From the NCBI GenBank assembly GCA_025057895.1, contig JANXEF010000003.1, positions 1-64,000 on the forward strand: a stretch of 64,000 nt of DNA, written 5' to 3'. The notes beneath the pieces are model-generated. The model did not search any database. It worked only from the letters and a program-made list of their open reading frames with translations, and was not told the origin of the DNA. This document shows, in pieces, positions 51,335 through 59,891 of this stretch (position 1 is the stretch's first letter; the number at the start of each line of letters is the position of its first letter). A program made the position numbers and the translations under genes. The DNA is from Archaeoglobaceae archaeon (GTDB lineage Archaea > Halobacteriota > Archaeoglobi > Archaeoglobales > Archaeoglobaceae).

Positions 51335-52044
51335 TGATCCATGTAGTGCTTGTTGAACTAAAGATTCCTGAGAACATTGGTTTCATCGCAAGAGTTCTTA
51401 AGAACTTTGGTTATGAGAATCTTTATCTCTATAGATGTAATGTAGCTGAAGAGAGCTTTAAAACTGCAGCAAATGCGAAAGACTTGCTTAAAAAAGCAAA
51501 AATAGTTGAAGATTTGAATTCTTTCCTTTCTAACTTTAATCTTGTCGTTGGAACAACTGGAATCTCAGGAGGAGATTATAGATTTTTTAGAAAACCAATA
51601 ATAACTCCTGAAGGACTTAGAGATTTCATTGGAGGAGATACTGCAATTCTTTTCGGTAGAGAAGATTTCGGATTGTTGAACGAAGAGATAGAGAAATGCC
51701 ATGCTCTTGTTAAGATTCCAACCAGCGATGCGTATCCAGTGATGAACGTCAGCCATGCAGTTGCGGTCATTCTCTATACTTTGAGAGATTTAAAGAGAGG
51801 AGACGAGAAATTGGTAACAGCTGGAGAAATTGAGATACTAATTGGAAAAGTAATAGAATTATTTGAATTGATAAATTTTCCAGAGAGGAGAAGAAGAAGA
51901 GAGATCATAACTCTAAGACGTGTTCTGGGTAGAGCAAAGATGAGAGATTACGAGTTCGAGAGTATAATGGGAATTTTCACGAAAACTATAGCCTGGATAA
52001 AAAAAATTAAGACCGAAAAAGAGAAATCTCAGGAGGATAGTTGA
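51334..52044 (+). CDS. trmJ: tRNA 2'-O-methyltransferase, TrmJ-like SPOUT
   Basis: 236 aa. PENIGFIARVLKNFG, VVGTTGISGG, LFGREDFGL and PVMNVSHAVAVILYTL show the knotted SAM-binding SPOUT fold; a helical C-terminal extension (about 165-236) is typical of TrmJ. Methylates the ribose at position 32 of tRNA. It overlaps the cytochrome gene by one base (TAATG), an odd coupling of a tRNA enzyme to a respiratory module. Followed by archease. Confidence 0.88.
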   Translation: MIHVVLVELKIPENIGFIARVLKNFGYENLYLYRCNVAEESFKTAANAKDLLKKAKIVEDLNSFLSNFNLVVGTTGISGGDYRFFRKPIITPEGLRDFIGGDTAILFGREDFGLLNEEIEKCHALVKIPTSDAYPVMNVSHAVAVILYTLRDLKRGDEKLVTAGEIEILIGKVIELFELINFPERRRRREIITLRRVLGRAKMRDYEFESIMGIFTKTIAWIKKIKTEKEKSQEDS

Positions 52045-52048
52045 ACTC

Positions 52049-52453
52049 ATGAAATACCGATTCGTTGATCACACAGCAGACATAGCTTTTGAAGTTTATG
52101 GTAAAAATCTTGAAGAGTTGTTAGCAAATTCAGCCCATGCTTTCTATGAAGCCTTTGTAAGGCTCGAAGAAATCAAAGATGTAGAGATGAAAGTTGTAGA
52201 AGTTGAAGCTGAAGATGAAGATCTTTTGCTTTATCGCTGGCTCAATGAACTCTTGTTTCTTTTTGAAACACAGTTTTTTGCTGGAAAAGAGGTGAAAGTA
52301 AAGGTCACAAACATGAAAGCTGTAGGAAAAATTTTTGGTGGTAGATTTGGACGAAAAGCTGTTAAAATTGAACCCAAAGCGATTACGATGCACAAATTTG
52401 GTATAAAAAAAGAAAATGATAAACTTGTGGCCTTCGTGATAGTTGATATATGA
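52049..52453 (+). CDS. Archease (RtcB ligase activator)
   Basis: 134 aa. YRFVDHTADIAFEVYGKNLE and EDLLLYRWLNELLFLFET with IEPKAITMHKFGI are the archease signatures. It activates the tRNA ligase RtcB and may chaperone SAM-dependent tRNA methyltransferases. Start behind AGGAGG; ATGA overlap with the DUF763 gene. Confidence 0.92.
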   Translation: MKYRFVDHTADIAFEVYGKNLEELLANSAHAFYEAFVRLEEIKDVEMKVVEVEAEDEDLLLYRWLNELLFLFETQFFAGKEVKVKVTNMKAVGKIFGGRFGRKAVKIEPKAITMHKFGIKKENDKLVAFVIVDI

Positions 52454-53490
52454 GAGAGATTTATTTACCTCTTCATGACGGAAAAGCCCCATACTGGCTT
52501 CTCAACAGAATGAAAAAACTTGCAAGCCAGATAACCAGATTGATAATTATCGAATTTGGTGAAATGGAATTCATAAAAAGAATTTCCAATCCGATTTTTT
52601 TTCAGTCTTTTTCCAACATTCTAGGATTTGACTGGAACTCCAGTGGTGCCACTACTGTGCTCACGGGAGTTCTAAAAGCAGTACTTAATAACTCCGAATT
52701 TGAAATAAGAATTGCTGGTGGAAAAGGAATCCATGGACTTAAAACTCCAGAAGAGATTAGAAATATGGCAGAAAAACTTGGAATAGATTCAGAAAAAATA
52801 GTGAAGTTTAGCAGACTATCTGCAAAAGCAGATAACTCAGCTTTGATAGATGGATACAACCTTTACCATCATGCTATTTTCTTTACAAAAAAGCATTTCA
52901 CCGTAGTGCAGCAAGGTATGAATGTTCAAGAAAAAATGGCAAGAAGATACCACTGGGAGGTCTATGATGAGATTCCAAGATTTGAAGATGTCCATAGCGG
53001 TATAATCACAGATAGATTCGAAAAAGAAGTTATAAACATGCTTTCAAGCAAAAGCAAAGATTCAAAAATGCTCTTTGTTGATATCATGAGAGATGGCACA
53101 TTCAGAAAAGATTATGAAAAATTGATCTCGATTTCGAAAAAAGGAAAAGCTTTTTTTGTCCCTAGAAAAATAGATTGGAAAGCAGTTGAAAAAGCTTATG
53201 ATTTAAAAGTTAGCAGCTTTGAAGATTTACTCTTGATCAAGGGTATTGGAAGAGAGACGATAAGAGCTTTTGCCCTAATATCGGATCTAATCTACAACGT
53301 GGAATACGACAAACAAGATCCGGCAAAATATTGCTTCGCTGTAGGAGGAAAAGATGGAGTCCCATTCCCAGTTCGGAGAGACATCTATGACGAGGTTATC
53401 GAATTCATGGAAGAAATCCTGAAACAATCCCATCTGAGCGATTTTGAAAAAAATAAAGCTCTTGAAAGACTCAAAGCAAAGAAATATTAA
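52450..53490 (+). CDS. DUF763 family protein
   Basis: 346 aa. LPLHDGKAPYWL at the start, FDWNSSGATTVLTGVLK, GGKGIHGLKTP, KADNSALIDGYNLYHHAI and QGMNVQEKMARRYHW are the conserved parts of this uncharacterised archaeal/bacterial family. A helix-hairpin-helix-like LLLIKGIGRETIRAFAL (about residues 257-275) suggests nucleic-acid binding. Overlaps the archease gene by 4 bp; the pairing with trmJ and archease fits RNA processing, but this is inference. Confidence 0.85.
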   Translation: MREIYLPLHDGKAPYWLLNRMKKLASQITRLIIIEFGEMEFIKRISNPIFFQSFSNILGFDWNSSGATTVLTGVLKAVLNNSEFEIRIAGGKGIHGLKTPEEIRNMAEKLGIDSEKIVKFSRLSAKADNSALIDGYNLYHHAIFFTKKHFTVVQQGMNVQEKMARRYHWEVYDEIPRFEDVHSGIITDRFEKEVINMLSSKSKDSKMLFVDIMRDGTFRKDYEKLISISKKGKAFFVPRKIDWKAVEKAYDLKVSSFEDLLLIKGIGRETIRAFALISDLIYNVEYDKQDPAKYCFAVGGKDGVPFPVRRDIYDEVIEFMEEILKQSHLSDFEKNKALERLKAKKY

Positions 53491-53510
53491 GCATAAAGTG
53501 ACCTAAAAAC

Positions 53511-54170
53511 ATGAAATTTGTTATCTCTCTCGGTGGATCGGTCTTCGAAGGAGATGTAGAGAAAATAAAGAAATTCGCTAAAACTCTCGATGATATTTCC
53601 GAAATCCATCAACTCTTTATAGTAGTTGGAGGCGGAAAAATGGCAAGAGAGATTATAGATAAAGCAAGAAAACTGGGTGCAAGTGAAACAATGTGTGATT
53701 ATCTCGGTATTGCAATCACTAGAATAAATGCTATGCTCTTGGCCTTTGCGATGCGAAATTCTGCAAAAAAGATTCCAAAAGATTTCATAGAAGCAGAAGA
53801 ATTGAGCAGGTCACACAAAGCTGTAATAATGGGCGGAACTTTTCCTGGACACACAACCGATGCGACTGCAGTTTTGCTTGCTGAATTCGTAAAAGCAGAT
53901 CTATTTTTGAATGCAACTTCTATAGATGGAATTTATTCCGAAGATCCAAAAAAGAATCCAAACGCATTTAAATTTGAAAAGATAAGTCCTAGAGAACTCA
54001 TTGAACTTGTTGCAAGAGAAGAAGCAAAGGCAGGTGTAAACGTAGTAATGGACGTGCTTGCTGCAAAAATTCTTGAAAGAAGTAAAATAAAAGCTATTGT
54101 TTTCAAAGGAGAACCAGAAAACATACGCAAAGTTATAGATGGTGAAAAAATAGGAACTGTAATTACCTAA
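53511..54170 (+). CDS. pyrH: UMP kinase
   Basis: 219 aa amino-acid-kinase-fold enzyme. ISLGGSVFEG, VVGGGKMAREII, GTFPGHTTDATAVLLAE and ATSIDGIYSEDPKKNP are the archaeal PyrH pattern. Phosphorylates UMP to UDP. Ends 61 bp before the convergent rnp4. Confidence 0.93.
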   Translation: MKFVISLGGSVFEGDVEKIKKFAKTLDDISEIHQLFIVVGGGKMAREIIDKARKLGASETMCDYLGIAITRINAMLLAFAMRNSAKKIPKDFIEAEELSRSHKAVIMGGTFPGHTTDATAVLLAEFVKADLFLNATSIDGIYSEDPKKNPNAFKFEKISPRELIELVAREEAKAGVNVVMDVLAAKILERSKIKAIVFKGEPENIRKVIDGEKIGTVIT

Positions 54171-54231
54171 AACTTTTAACTTTATTTGAAGTACTCCCAT
54201 CACTGCTCTGAATACAATTGCAACTTTAAAC

Positions 54232-54540
54232 TCATTTTCCATCCCTAAGTTGAAATCTTCTGATATTTGAGCAGTTTAGGCAAGTAATGATGATCGAGGA
54301 TTTGTGAATCCTGACTCTGAAATGATTGAAACGATAAGGATAAAGGCACCTATTGCAAAAAAGAAGCTTGTATTTTCTCGGTATTCTTACACGGTACTTC
54401 ATAGAGATCTTTTTTGCAAGCTCTACGTATCTCCTTGCGAGATCGTAATCAATTGTTCTATATATCTGAGCTCTTTCTATGAGATAAGAGATTCTCTCGA
54501 AAGCTATCTTTTTCTCCCTATCTCTTTCTCTCTTGAGCAT
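54232..54540 (-). CDS. rnp4: Ribonuclease P protein component 4 (Rpp21-like)
   Basis: 102 aa. FERISYLIERAQIYRTIDYD and ARRYVELAKKISMKYRVRIP, then KLLFCNRCLYPY and ITCLNCSNIRRF with the two zinc-binding Cys pairs of the Rpr2/Rpp21 family. Part of the archaeal RNase P holoenzyme. The start (54540) is 46 bp from the divergent sepS start, and both may use the same central TATA-like octamer. Confidence 0.92.
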   Translation of the reverse strand: MLKRERDREKKIAFERISYLIERAQIYRTIDYDLARRYVELAKKISMKYRVRIPRKYKLLFCNRCLYPYRFNHFRVRIHKSSIIITCLNCSNIRRFQLRDGK

Positions 54541-54558
54541 AGAAGAAATACGACAAAG

Positions 54559-54566
54559 ATAAATAA
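54559..54566. promoter_or_regulatory. Possible shared TATA element of rnp4 and sepS
   Basis: ATAAATAA on plus, TTATTTAT on minus, centred 24.5 nt from the sepS ATG and 22.5 nt from the rnp4 ATG in a spacer of 46 bp. No other TATA-like element fits. Confidence 0.45.
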
Positions 54567-54586
54567 CTTTCCGATTAAAAGATTAT

Positions 54587-56191
54587 ATGAAATTCGATAC
54601 GAGAAAGTTCAGAGAGCTTACAGAAAAGAACTTTGAAAAAGCCTGGCTTAGTGGAAAGGAGATTATATCGAGAAGAGATCCGAATGAGTTTTATCCAAGG
54701 CTAGCTTATTCTCATGGAGAAGAACATCCGCTTTTCAAAACTATTGAGATGTTAAGAAGAGCATACATTTCAATGGGTTTTAAGGAAGTTGTAAACCCAT
54801 TGATAGTAGAAGATATCCATGTAAAGAAGCAGTTTGGTAAGGAAGCACTTTCTGTTCTCGATAGATGTTTTTACTTGGCATCTCTCCCAAAACCAAACAT
54901 TGGAATTTCTGCAGATAGAGTGAAAAGAATAAAAGAGATGATAGGAAAAGATTTCGACGAGGAAGAGTTGAGAAAAGTTTTTCACAACTACAAAAAAGGG
55001 AGAATCGACGGAGATGACTTAAGCTATGAAATAGCTAAGATATTTGGTGTCGATGATTTGATCGCTATAAAAATCCTTGACGAAGTTTTTCCAGAATTTC
55101 GTGAGTTAAAACCCGAGGCAAGCAAACTAACTTTGCGCAGTCATATGACTACGGGATGGTTTATAACCTTGAGAGAAGTATCTGATAAACTACCATTACC
55201 AATAAAACTCTTTAGCATCGATAGATGTTTCAGAAAAGAACAAGGAGAAGATGCAACAAGGCTTTATAGTTACTTCTCAGCTAGTTGCGTAGTTGTAGAT
55301 GAAGAAGTCAGCGTCGACGATGGGAAAGCTGTAGCAGAAGCTTTGCTAAAGCAATTTGGGTTCGAAAAATTCAGGTTTAAACTCGACGAGAAAAGAAGCA
55401 AATACTATATACCATCAACTCAAACAGAAGTTTATGCTTACTATCCAAAGTTGTTAGGTTCAAAAACTAAGTATAGTGATGGCTGGGTTGAGATTGCAAC
55501 TTTTGGAGTTTACTCACCAACAGCTCTTGCTGAATACGATATTGAGTTCCCAGTTATGAATCTTGGACTTGGCGTTGAAAGGCTTGCAATGATTCTTTTT
55601 GACTACGATGATATAAGAAAACTCGTCTATCCACAACTTCACGGAGAAATTCATCTAAGTGATCTGGAGATTGCAAGGGTAATAAAAGTGAGAGAAGTCC
55701 CAAAGACAAAAACCGGTTTTGAGATTGCGAAGAAAATAACAGAAACTGCAGAGAAGAATGCAAGTGTAGAGAGCCCATGTAGTTTTCTTGCCTTTGATGG
55801 AGAACTATTTGGGAAAAGAGTTGAAATATTTGTTGAAGAGATTGAAGAGGGGTCAAAACTCTGTGGTCCTGCCTTTGCAAACGAAATAGTTGTCTATCAG
55901 GGTAGTGTTTACGGCGTTCCAAAAACAGAAGAGTTCAAAAAGATTTTAGAAGAGGGTATTAGATGTGAGATTAGATACATTGACTCTTTTGCTCTTCTTG
56001 CATCGAAAAGGATAGAAGATATGGCTTTTAAAGGTGAAAAAAGTGGGATTATAAGAGTTAGAAATGTTGAAGGACTTTCGAGTATAAACTTGCAAATACA
56101 AGAAAATGTTCGTAGATACATAGTCTGGAGAGGGGGAAAAATAGATGTCCGTGGTCCAATGTTTGTTAGAGTTAGAGCTAAACTGGAATGA
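54587..56191 (+). CDS. sepS: O-phosphoserine-tRNA(Cys) ligase (SepRS)
   Basis: 534 aa class II synthetase. FYPRLAYSHGEEHPLFKTIE, KEVVNPLIVEDIHVKKQFGK, LRSHMTTGWFITL, motif 2 SIDRCFRKEQGEDATRLYSY and motif 3 NLGLGVERLAMILF are SepRS-specific. It charges tRNA(Cys) with phosphoserine, which SepCysS (not in this window) converts to Cys. This indirect route is typical of methanogens and Archaeoglobus and is a main clue to the organism. Likely leaderless. Ends 14 bp inside the convergent signal peptidase gene. Confidence 0.96.
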   Translation: MKFDTRKFRELTEKNFEKAWLSGKEIISRRDPNEFYPRLAYSHGEEHPLFKTIEMLRRAYISMGFKEVVNPLIVEDIHVKKQFGKEALSVLDRCFYLASLPKPNIGISADRVKRIKEMIGKDFDEEELRKVFHNYKKGRIDGDDLSYEIAKIFGVDDLIAIKILDEVFPEFRELKPEASKLTLRSHMTTGWFITLREVSDKLPLPIKLFSIDRCFRKEQGEDATRLYSYFSASCVVVDEEVSVDDGKAVAEALLKQFGFEKFRFKLDEKRSKYYIPSTQTEVYAYYPKLLGSKTKYSDGWVEIATFGVYSPTALAEYDIEFPVMNLGLGVERLAMILFDYDDIRKLVYPQLHGEIHLSDLEIARVIKVREVPKTKTGFEIAKKITETAEKNASVESPCSFLAFDGELFGKRVEIFVEEIEEGSKLCGPAFANEIVVYQGSVYGVPKTEEFKKILEEGIRCEIRYIDSFALLASKRIEDMAFKGEKSGIIRVRNVEGLSSINLQIQENVRRYIVWRGGKIDVRGPMFVRVRAKLE

Positions 56192-56735
56192 GAAGTCGGA
56201 AGTAACCAATCAAAGGAATTCTGAACTTTGCAACACCAATGATCCACTCTTTTTGAACGGGCAAAATAGATTCCATTTTTCCAGAAATCCTCAAGAGAGC
56301 AAGCTGATCAGAGATACGATTTGCGTCCCCTTGAGTTATATAACCGGAGATTTGTGCAACGTTCTCTGAATAAACGAATTCTCCCCTAGAAAGTATTGGA
56401 ATCTTTTCTCCTTCCTCAACAAAGGCAATAGCTCTATGGATTATCGGTTTACCATTTCCATTTGGATAGTAAACGATCACATCTCCATAATCACCAAAAC
56501 TCTTATAACCATTATTTCTTCCTTCAGCCCAAGTGATGAGTCCAACTCTGCTCGGATGCATCAAAATAACAACATCTCCAGGCATGAGATTTGGTTGCAT
56601 ACTTCCTGATTCCACAGCAACCATGAAAGGCCAGCAACCTGTGATTGCAATGCCAGCCCCAACTACCAAGACGACGATTGCTACCGTGGAGACCAAATCC
56701 TTTATGAACTTGAAAGCATTAGACTTGTTCAGCAT
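56178..56735 (-). CDS. Signal peptidase I (archaeal S26B)
   Basis: 185 aa from ATG 56735. One N-terminal transmembrane helix (about 15-40), then VESGSMQPNLMPGDVVIL with the nucleophile Ser, PIIHRAIAF with the catalytic His used by the archaeal type in place of Lys, and ITQGDANR. Cleaves signal peptides. Its start codon overlaps that of the divergent PolD small-subunit gene by 2 bp (CATG). A longer frame upstream of 56735 exists but would run through the PolD gene. Confidence 0.88.
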   Translation of the reverse strand: MLNKSNAFKFIKDLVSTVAIVVLVVGAGIAITGCWPFMVAVESGSMQPNLMPGDVVILMHPSRVGLITWAEGRNNGYKSFGDYGDVIVYYPNGNGKPIIHRAIAFVEEGEKIPILSRGEFVYSENVAQISGYITQGDANRISDQLALLRISGKMESILPVQKEWIIGVAKFRIPLIGYFRLLIPV

Positions 56736-58188
56736 GAATGAAGGATTACAAAAGGTTGTTAAAGGTATCGATGCTATAACAGTTGCAAAGAAATTTTTGG
56801 TTCGCGGTTTCAATGTTAGTCCCGAAGCTGCAAGATTAGTATCTTCTTTTCAAGATCCAGAGCTTTTAATATCTGAGATATGCAAGATTTCAAAGAATAA
56901 GTTCATAATCTGTGAAGAAGATGTGATTACCGTCATCAAAAACCTCGAAAAAAAGGTATCTCAAAGACTTGAGAGCAAAGTTGCTGAACTCAAAGAAGAA
57001 AAAATCAGAATCTTGAAAGATGTGAACAATTCTGTGGTAGAAGGTACAATAGAGGATTTTGTGGCTTATTTCAACTCAAGATTTGAAAAATTGAGTGGAA
57101 TTTTGAGAGGAAGAGTTCAGCAAACAAGAATAAAGGATATAGGAAGGTTTAGAGGGGAAACCATTAATGTTGTTGGAGTTGTTTCTAATGTTTTCAATAG
57201 AAAGGATAACGTCTTGATAGAGCTCGAAGATCAAACAGGTGTAGTTAATTGCATAGCAATGGGTAAAGCTGCAGAAGTTGCTAAAGAGTTACTCGGAGAT
57301 GAAGTGATCGCAGTTACGGGTACTTTAAAAGGTAGCTCGATAATAGTTGATCGAATCGTCTTTCCAGACTGTCCTATAAATGGGGAAAAAAAATCCATAG
57401 ACTTCGGAATTGTATTCATCTCTGACACACATTTTGGAAGTAAGGGTTTTCTCAAGGAAAAGTGGAAAAATTTCGTTGATTGGCTTAACATGGAGAGTAA
57501 AAATGAAGAAATGAATAAAATAGCTGAAAAAGTAAAATATCTGATTGTTGCTGGAGATATTGTCGATGGAGTTGGAATCTATCCAGAGCAGGAAAAAGAA
57601 CTTGTTTTGATCGATATATATGAACAATACGAGCTTGCTGCAAGTCATTTTGATGAAATTCGGAAAGATATCCAGATAATAATCTCCCCAGGTAATCACG
57701 ATGCTGTTCGTCAAGCTGAACCTCAGCCTTCTTTACCAAAAGAGATTTCAAAAATTTTCTCAGGAAACGTTAAAAGCGTTGGAAACCCCTCACTTCTAGA
57801 GCTTGAGGGGTTGAAAATCCTGATTTACCATGGTAGAAGCCTCGATGATATCGTTACAAAAATACCAAGAATTAGCTATGAGAATCCACATAAAGCAATG
57901 GAAGAATTACTAAAAAGACGTCATTTAAGCCCCCTATACGGGGGTAAAAGTCCCATAGCACCAGCTAAAGAAGACCACCTTGTGATAGAGGAGATTCCTG
58001 ACGTTCTTCACAGTGGACATGTTCACACCTATGGTGTAGGATTTTACAGAGGCGTGTTTCTTGTGAACTCCTCTACGTGGCAAGCTCAGACTGGTTTTCA
58101 GAAAAAGATAAATCTCAACCCTATGCCATGCAACGTTGCAGTTTACTTTGGCGATGGAATTTACAGGATAAACTTCAACGGTGGTTAA
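56734..58188 (+). CDS. polB (DP1): DNA polymerase D small subunit (DP1, proofreading exonuclease)
   Basis: 484 aa. N-terminal helical domain, an OB fold with VVGVVSNVFNRKDNVLIELE (about 155-220), then the calcineurin-like phosphoesterase with ISDTHFGSKGF, VAGDIVDGVGIYP, SPGNHDAVRQAEPQP, YHGRS and HSGHVHTYG, giving the Mre11-like 3'-5' exonuclease. ATG 56734 matches the usual N-terminus; extension upstream would invade the signal peptidase gene. The large subunit (DP2) is not in this window. Followed directly by the PRTase gene. Confidence 0.94.
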   Translation: MNEGLQKVVKGIDAITVAKKFLVRGFNVSPEAARLVSSFQDPELLISEICKISKNKFIICEEDVITVIKNLEKKVSQRLESKVAELKEEKIRILKDVNNSVVEGTIEDFVAYFNSRFEKLSGILRGRVQQTRIKDIGRFRGETINVVGVVSNVFNRKDNVLIELEDQTGVVNCIAMGKAAEVAKELLGDEVIAVTGTLKGSSIIVDRIVFPDCPINGEKKSIDFGIVFISDTHFGSKGFLKEKWKNFVDWLNMESKNEEMNKIAEKVKYLIVAGDIVDGVGIYPEQEKELVLIDIYEQYELAASHFDEIRKDIQIIISPGNHDAVRQAEPQPSLPKEISKIFSGNVKSVGNPSLLELEGLKILIYHGRSLDDIVTKIPRISYENPHKAMEELLKRRHLSPLYGGKSPIAPAKEDHLVIEEIPDVLHSGHVHTYGVGFYRGVFLVNSSTWQAQTGFQKKINLNPMPCNVAVYFGDGIYRINFNGG

Positions 58189-58791
58189 ATGAAATTCATG
58201 GTATTGAACTGGGATTATGCGGAAAAGCTTTGCAGAAAGGTTGCAATGCAAGTTCTTGAGGATAAATTTAAACCTGAAAAGATTGTAGCTCTTCCAAAAG
58301 GTGGCTGGTTTGCTTCGATGCTGATGAGCGATTATCTTGGAGTGGATGTTGTCAGTTTAAACTTAAAAGATGATGTGAAGTTCTCTTTTAGAAAAGCTCT
58401 TGTCGTTGATGATTTTATAAACACAGGTAAAACGATTAAAAAAGCAATCGAAAGAATAGAAGGTGAATTTAAGACTTCTGCATTACTAATGTTCCAGAAT
58501 TCAAATTTTGTACCCGACTATTTAGGCGAGTATGTCTTTGGAGATATTTGGGTTATTTTTCCATGGAACTTCGTTGAAGATGTCTCCGCCCTGATACTTA
58601 ATATACTTGAAAAGGGAGAGATGGATACTTGGGAAATAAAGAATTTTCTCTCGACAACAGGAATAGACCCAATCAGTGTTGAAATAGCTCAACCAGGAAA
58701 AATCGAGGAAGTACTCAGTGTTCTTGAAAAGAGAAAGATGATTGAAAAATATGAAGATTATGGTAGAACTTTTTGGAGGCTAAGAAAATGA
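58189..58791 (+). CDS. Phosphoribosyltransferase with C-terminal extension
   Basis: 200 aa. LPKGGWFASMLMSDYLGVDV and the PRPP motif LVVDDFINTGKTIKKAI (about residues 68-85) define a type I PRTase of the hypoxanthine/xanthine branch. Residues about 140-200 form a separate unit with WEIKNFLSTTGIDP and VLEKRKMIEKYEDYGRTFW, which looks like a small winged helix. No gap to the DP1 stop. Next gene is a purine nucleoside phosphorylase, so the two likely act in purine salvage. Confidence 0.85.
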   Translation: MKFMVLNWDYAEKLCRKVAMQVLEDKFKPEKIVALPKGGWFASMLMSDYLGVDVVSLNLKDDVKFSFRKALVVDDFINTGKTIKKAIERIEGEFKTSALLMFQNSNFVPDYLGEYVFGDIWVIFPWNFVEDVSALILNILEKGEMDTWEIKNFLSTTGIDPISVEIAQPGKIEEVLSVLEKRKMIEKYEDYGRTFWRLRK

Positions 58792-59504
58792 TAGGTGTTA
58801 TCGGTGGCACTCATCTACTCGAAACTGGAATTCTTGAAGATAAAAAAGAATTCGAACTCCAAACTCCTTTTGGAGTAGCAGAAGTCGATTTAGGTTTACT
58901 GAGCAGTATTAAAGTTGCACTTATACAGAGGCATGGCAGAAAAAAAGATAAGCCCCCGCACAAGATCAATCACCGAGCCAATTTTTATGCTCTCAAATCT
59001 CTTGGAGTTAGAAGGGTAATTGCGATGGGTTCTGCTGGATGTCTAAGAGAAGACATAGAAATTCCCGCAATAATGATTCCACACGATTACATCGACTTCT
59101 TCAGTGGAACAACTGTTTTCAATGACTCATTAATTTACATCACTCCGAGCTTCGATGAAAGAATAAGAAAAGTCCTTATTGAGGCTGCAAGGAGAGTTTC
59201 AAGTCTTCCTGTAATCGATAAAGGAGTGTATTTCCAGACTCGCGGTCCAAGATTGGAAACAAAAGCTGAGATAGCAATGATGAAGAATTTTGCAGATTGC
59301 GTTGGGATGACAGCTGGAAGCGAAGCAACCGTTGCCAAGGAGCTTGGATTAGAGTACGCTATAATATGCACGATTGATAATTATGCACATGGAATTAAAG
59401 GTGTGAATACAAATTACGAAGACATAATTAAGAAAGCAAAAGAAAACGCAAAGAACTGCATTGAAATTGTTAAAGAAGCTATAAGAATTCTAAGCAAAAT
59501 CTGA
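58788..59504 (+). CDS. S-methyl-5'-thioadenosine/thioinosine phosphorylase
   Basis: 238 aa. GVIGGTHLLETGIL, QRHGRKKDKPPHKINHRANF, MGSAGCLRED, GVYFQTRGPRLETKAEIAMM and GMTAGSEATVAKELGLEYA follow the MTAP pattern. Substrate could be MTA or, after deamination, MTI or another 6-oxopurine nucleoside; the key specificity residues need alignment. ATG 58788 overlaps the PRTase stop by ATGA. Confidence 0.88.
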   Translation: MIGVIGGTHLLETGILEDKKEFELQTPFGVAEVDLGLLSSIKVALIQRHGRKKDKPPHKINHRANFYALKSLGVRRVIAMGSAGCLREDIEIPAIMIPHDYIDFFSGTTVFNDSLIYITPSFDERIRKVLIEAARRVSSLPVIDKGVYFQTRGPRLETKAEIAMMKNFADCVGMTAGSEATVAKELGLEYAIICTIDNYAHGIKGVNTNYEDIIKKAKENAKNCIEIVKEAIRILSKI

Positions 59505-59600
59505 ACTCGTTTTTATATATCACGAACTAGAAAATCTTCTGAAGTTATTTTTGTCCCTATTTACAGCAAAGCTAAAAATACTGGAAGAATTTTAAATCCT

Positions 59601-59891
59601 ATGAGTCAAGAGGACATTTACAATCCAAATAATGAGGGAATGAGAGAAATTCTAAAAGTAATTTCACGAAAAGGTGTGAGAGAAATTCTCAAGTCTTTGC
59701 GAACTAATCCTAAGAAATTCTCACAGCTCATGTTTGAAACCAAACTCAATCCAAGCATAATCGATCGTCATTTGAAAGCTCTAATAAAATTAGGATTAAT
59801 AATTAAAGATGAGGATAACTATAAGTTAACGAATTGTGGTTTTAATGTTTTAAAAATCCTAGATGATCTCTGCCGTACTATGAATCTCTAG
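59601..59891 (+). CDS. Small winged-helix DNA-binding protein
   Basis: 96 aa. ISRKGVREILKSLRTNPKKF as first helices, MFETKLNPSIIDRHLKALIK as helix-turn-helix, LGLIIKDEDNYKLTNCGF as wing: HxlR/ArsR-like. Its 3' end overlaps the convergent topA by 14 bp. Target unknown. Confidence 0.8.
   Translation: MSQEDIYNPNNEGMREILKVISRKGVREILKSLRTNPKKFSQLMFETKLNPSIIDRHLKALIKLGLIIKDEDNYKLTNCGFNVLKILDDLCRTMNL

Noticed and set aside
56533-56733. Upstream extension of the PolD small-subunit frame
   Set aside because: It covers the catalytic region of the signal peptidase gene; the family N-terminus begins at 56734.
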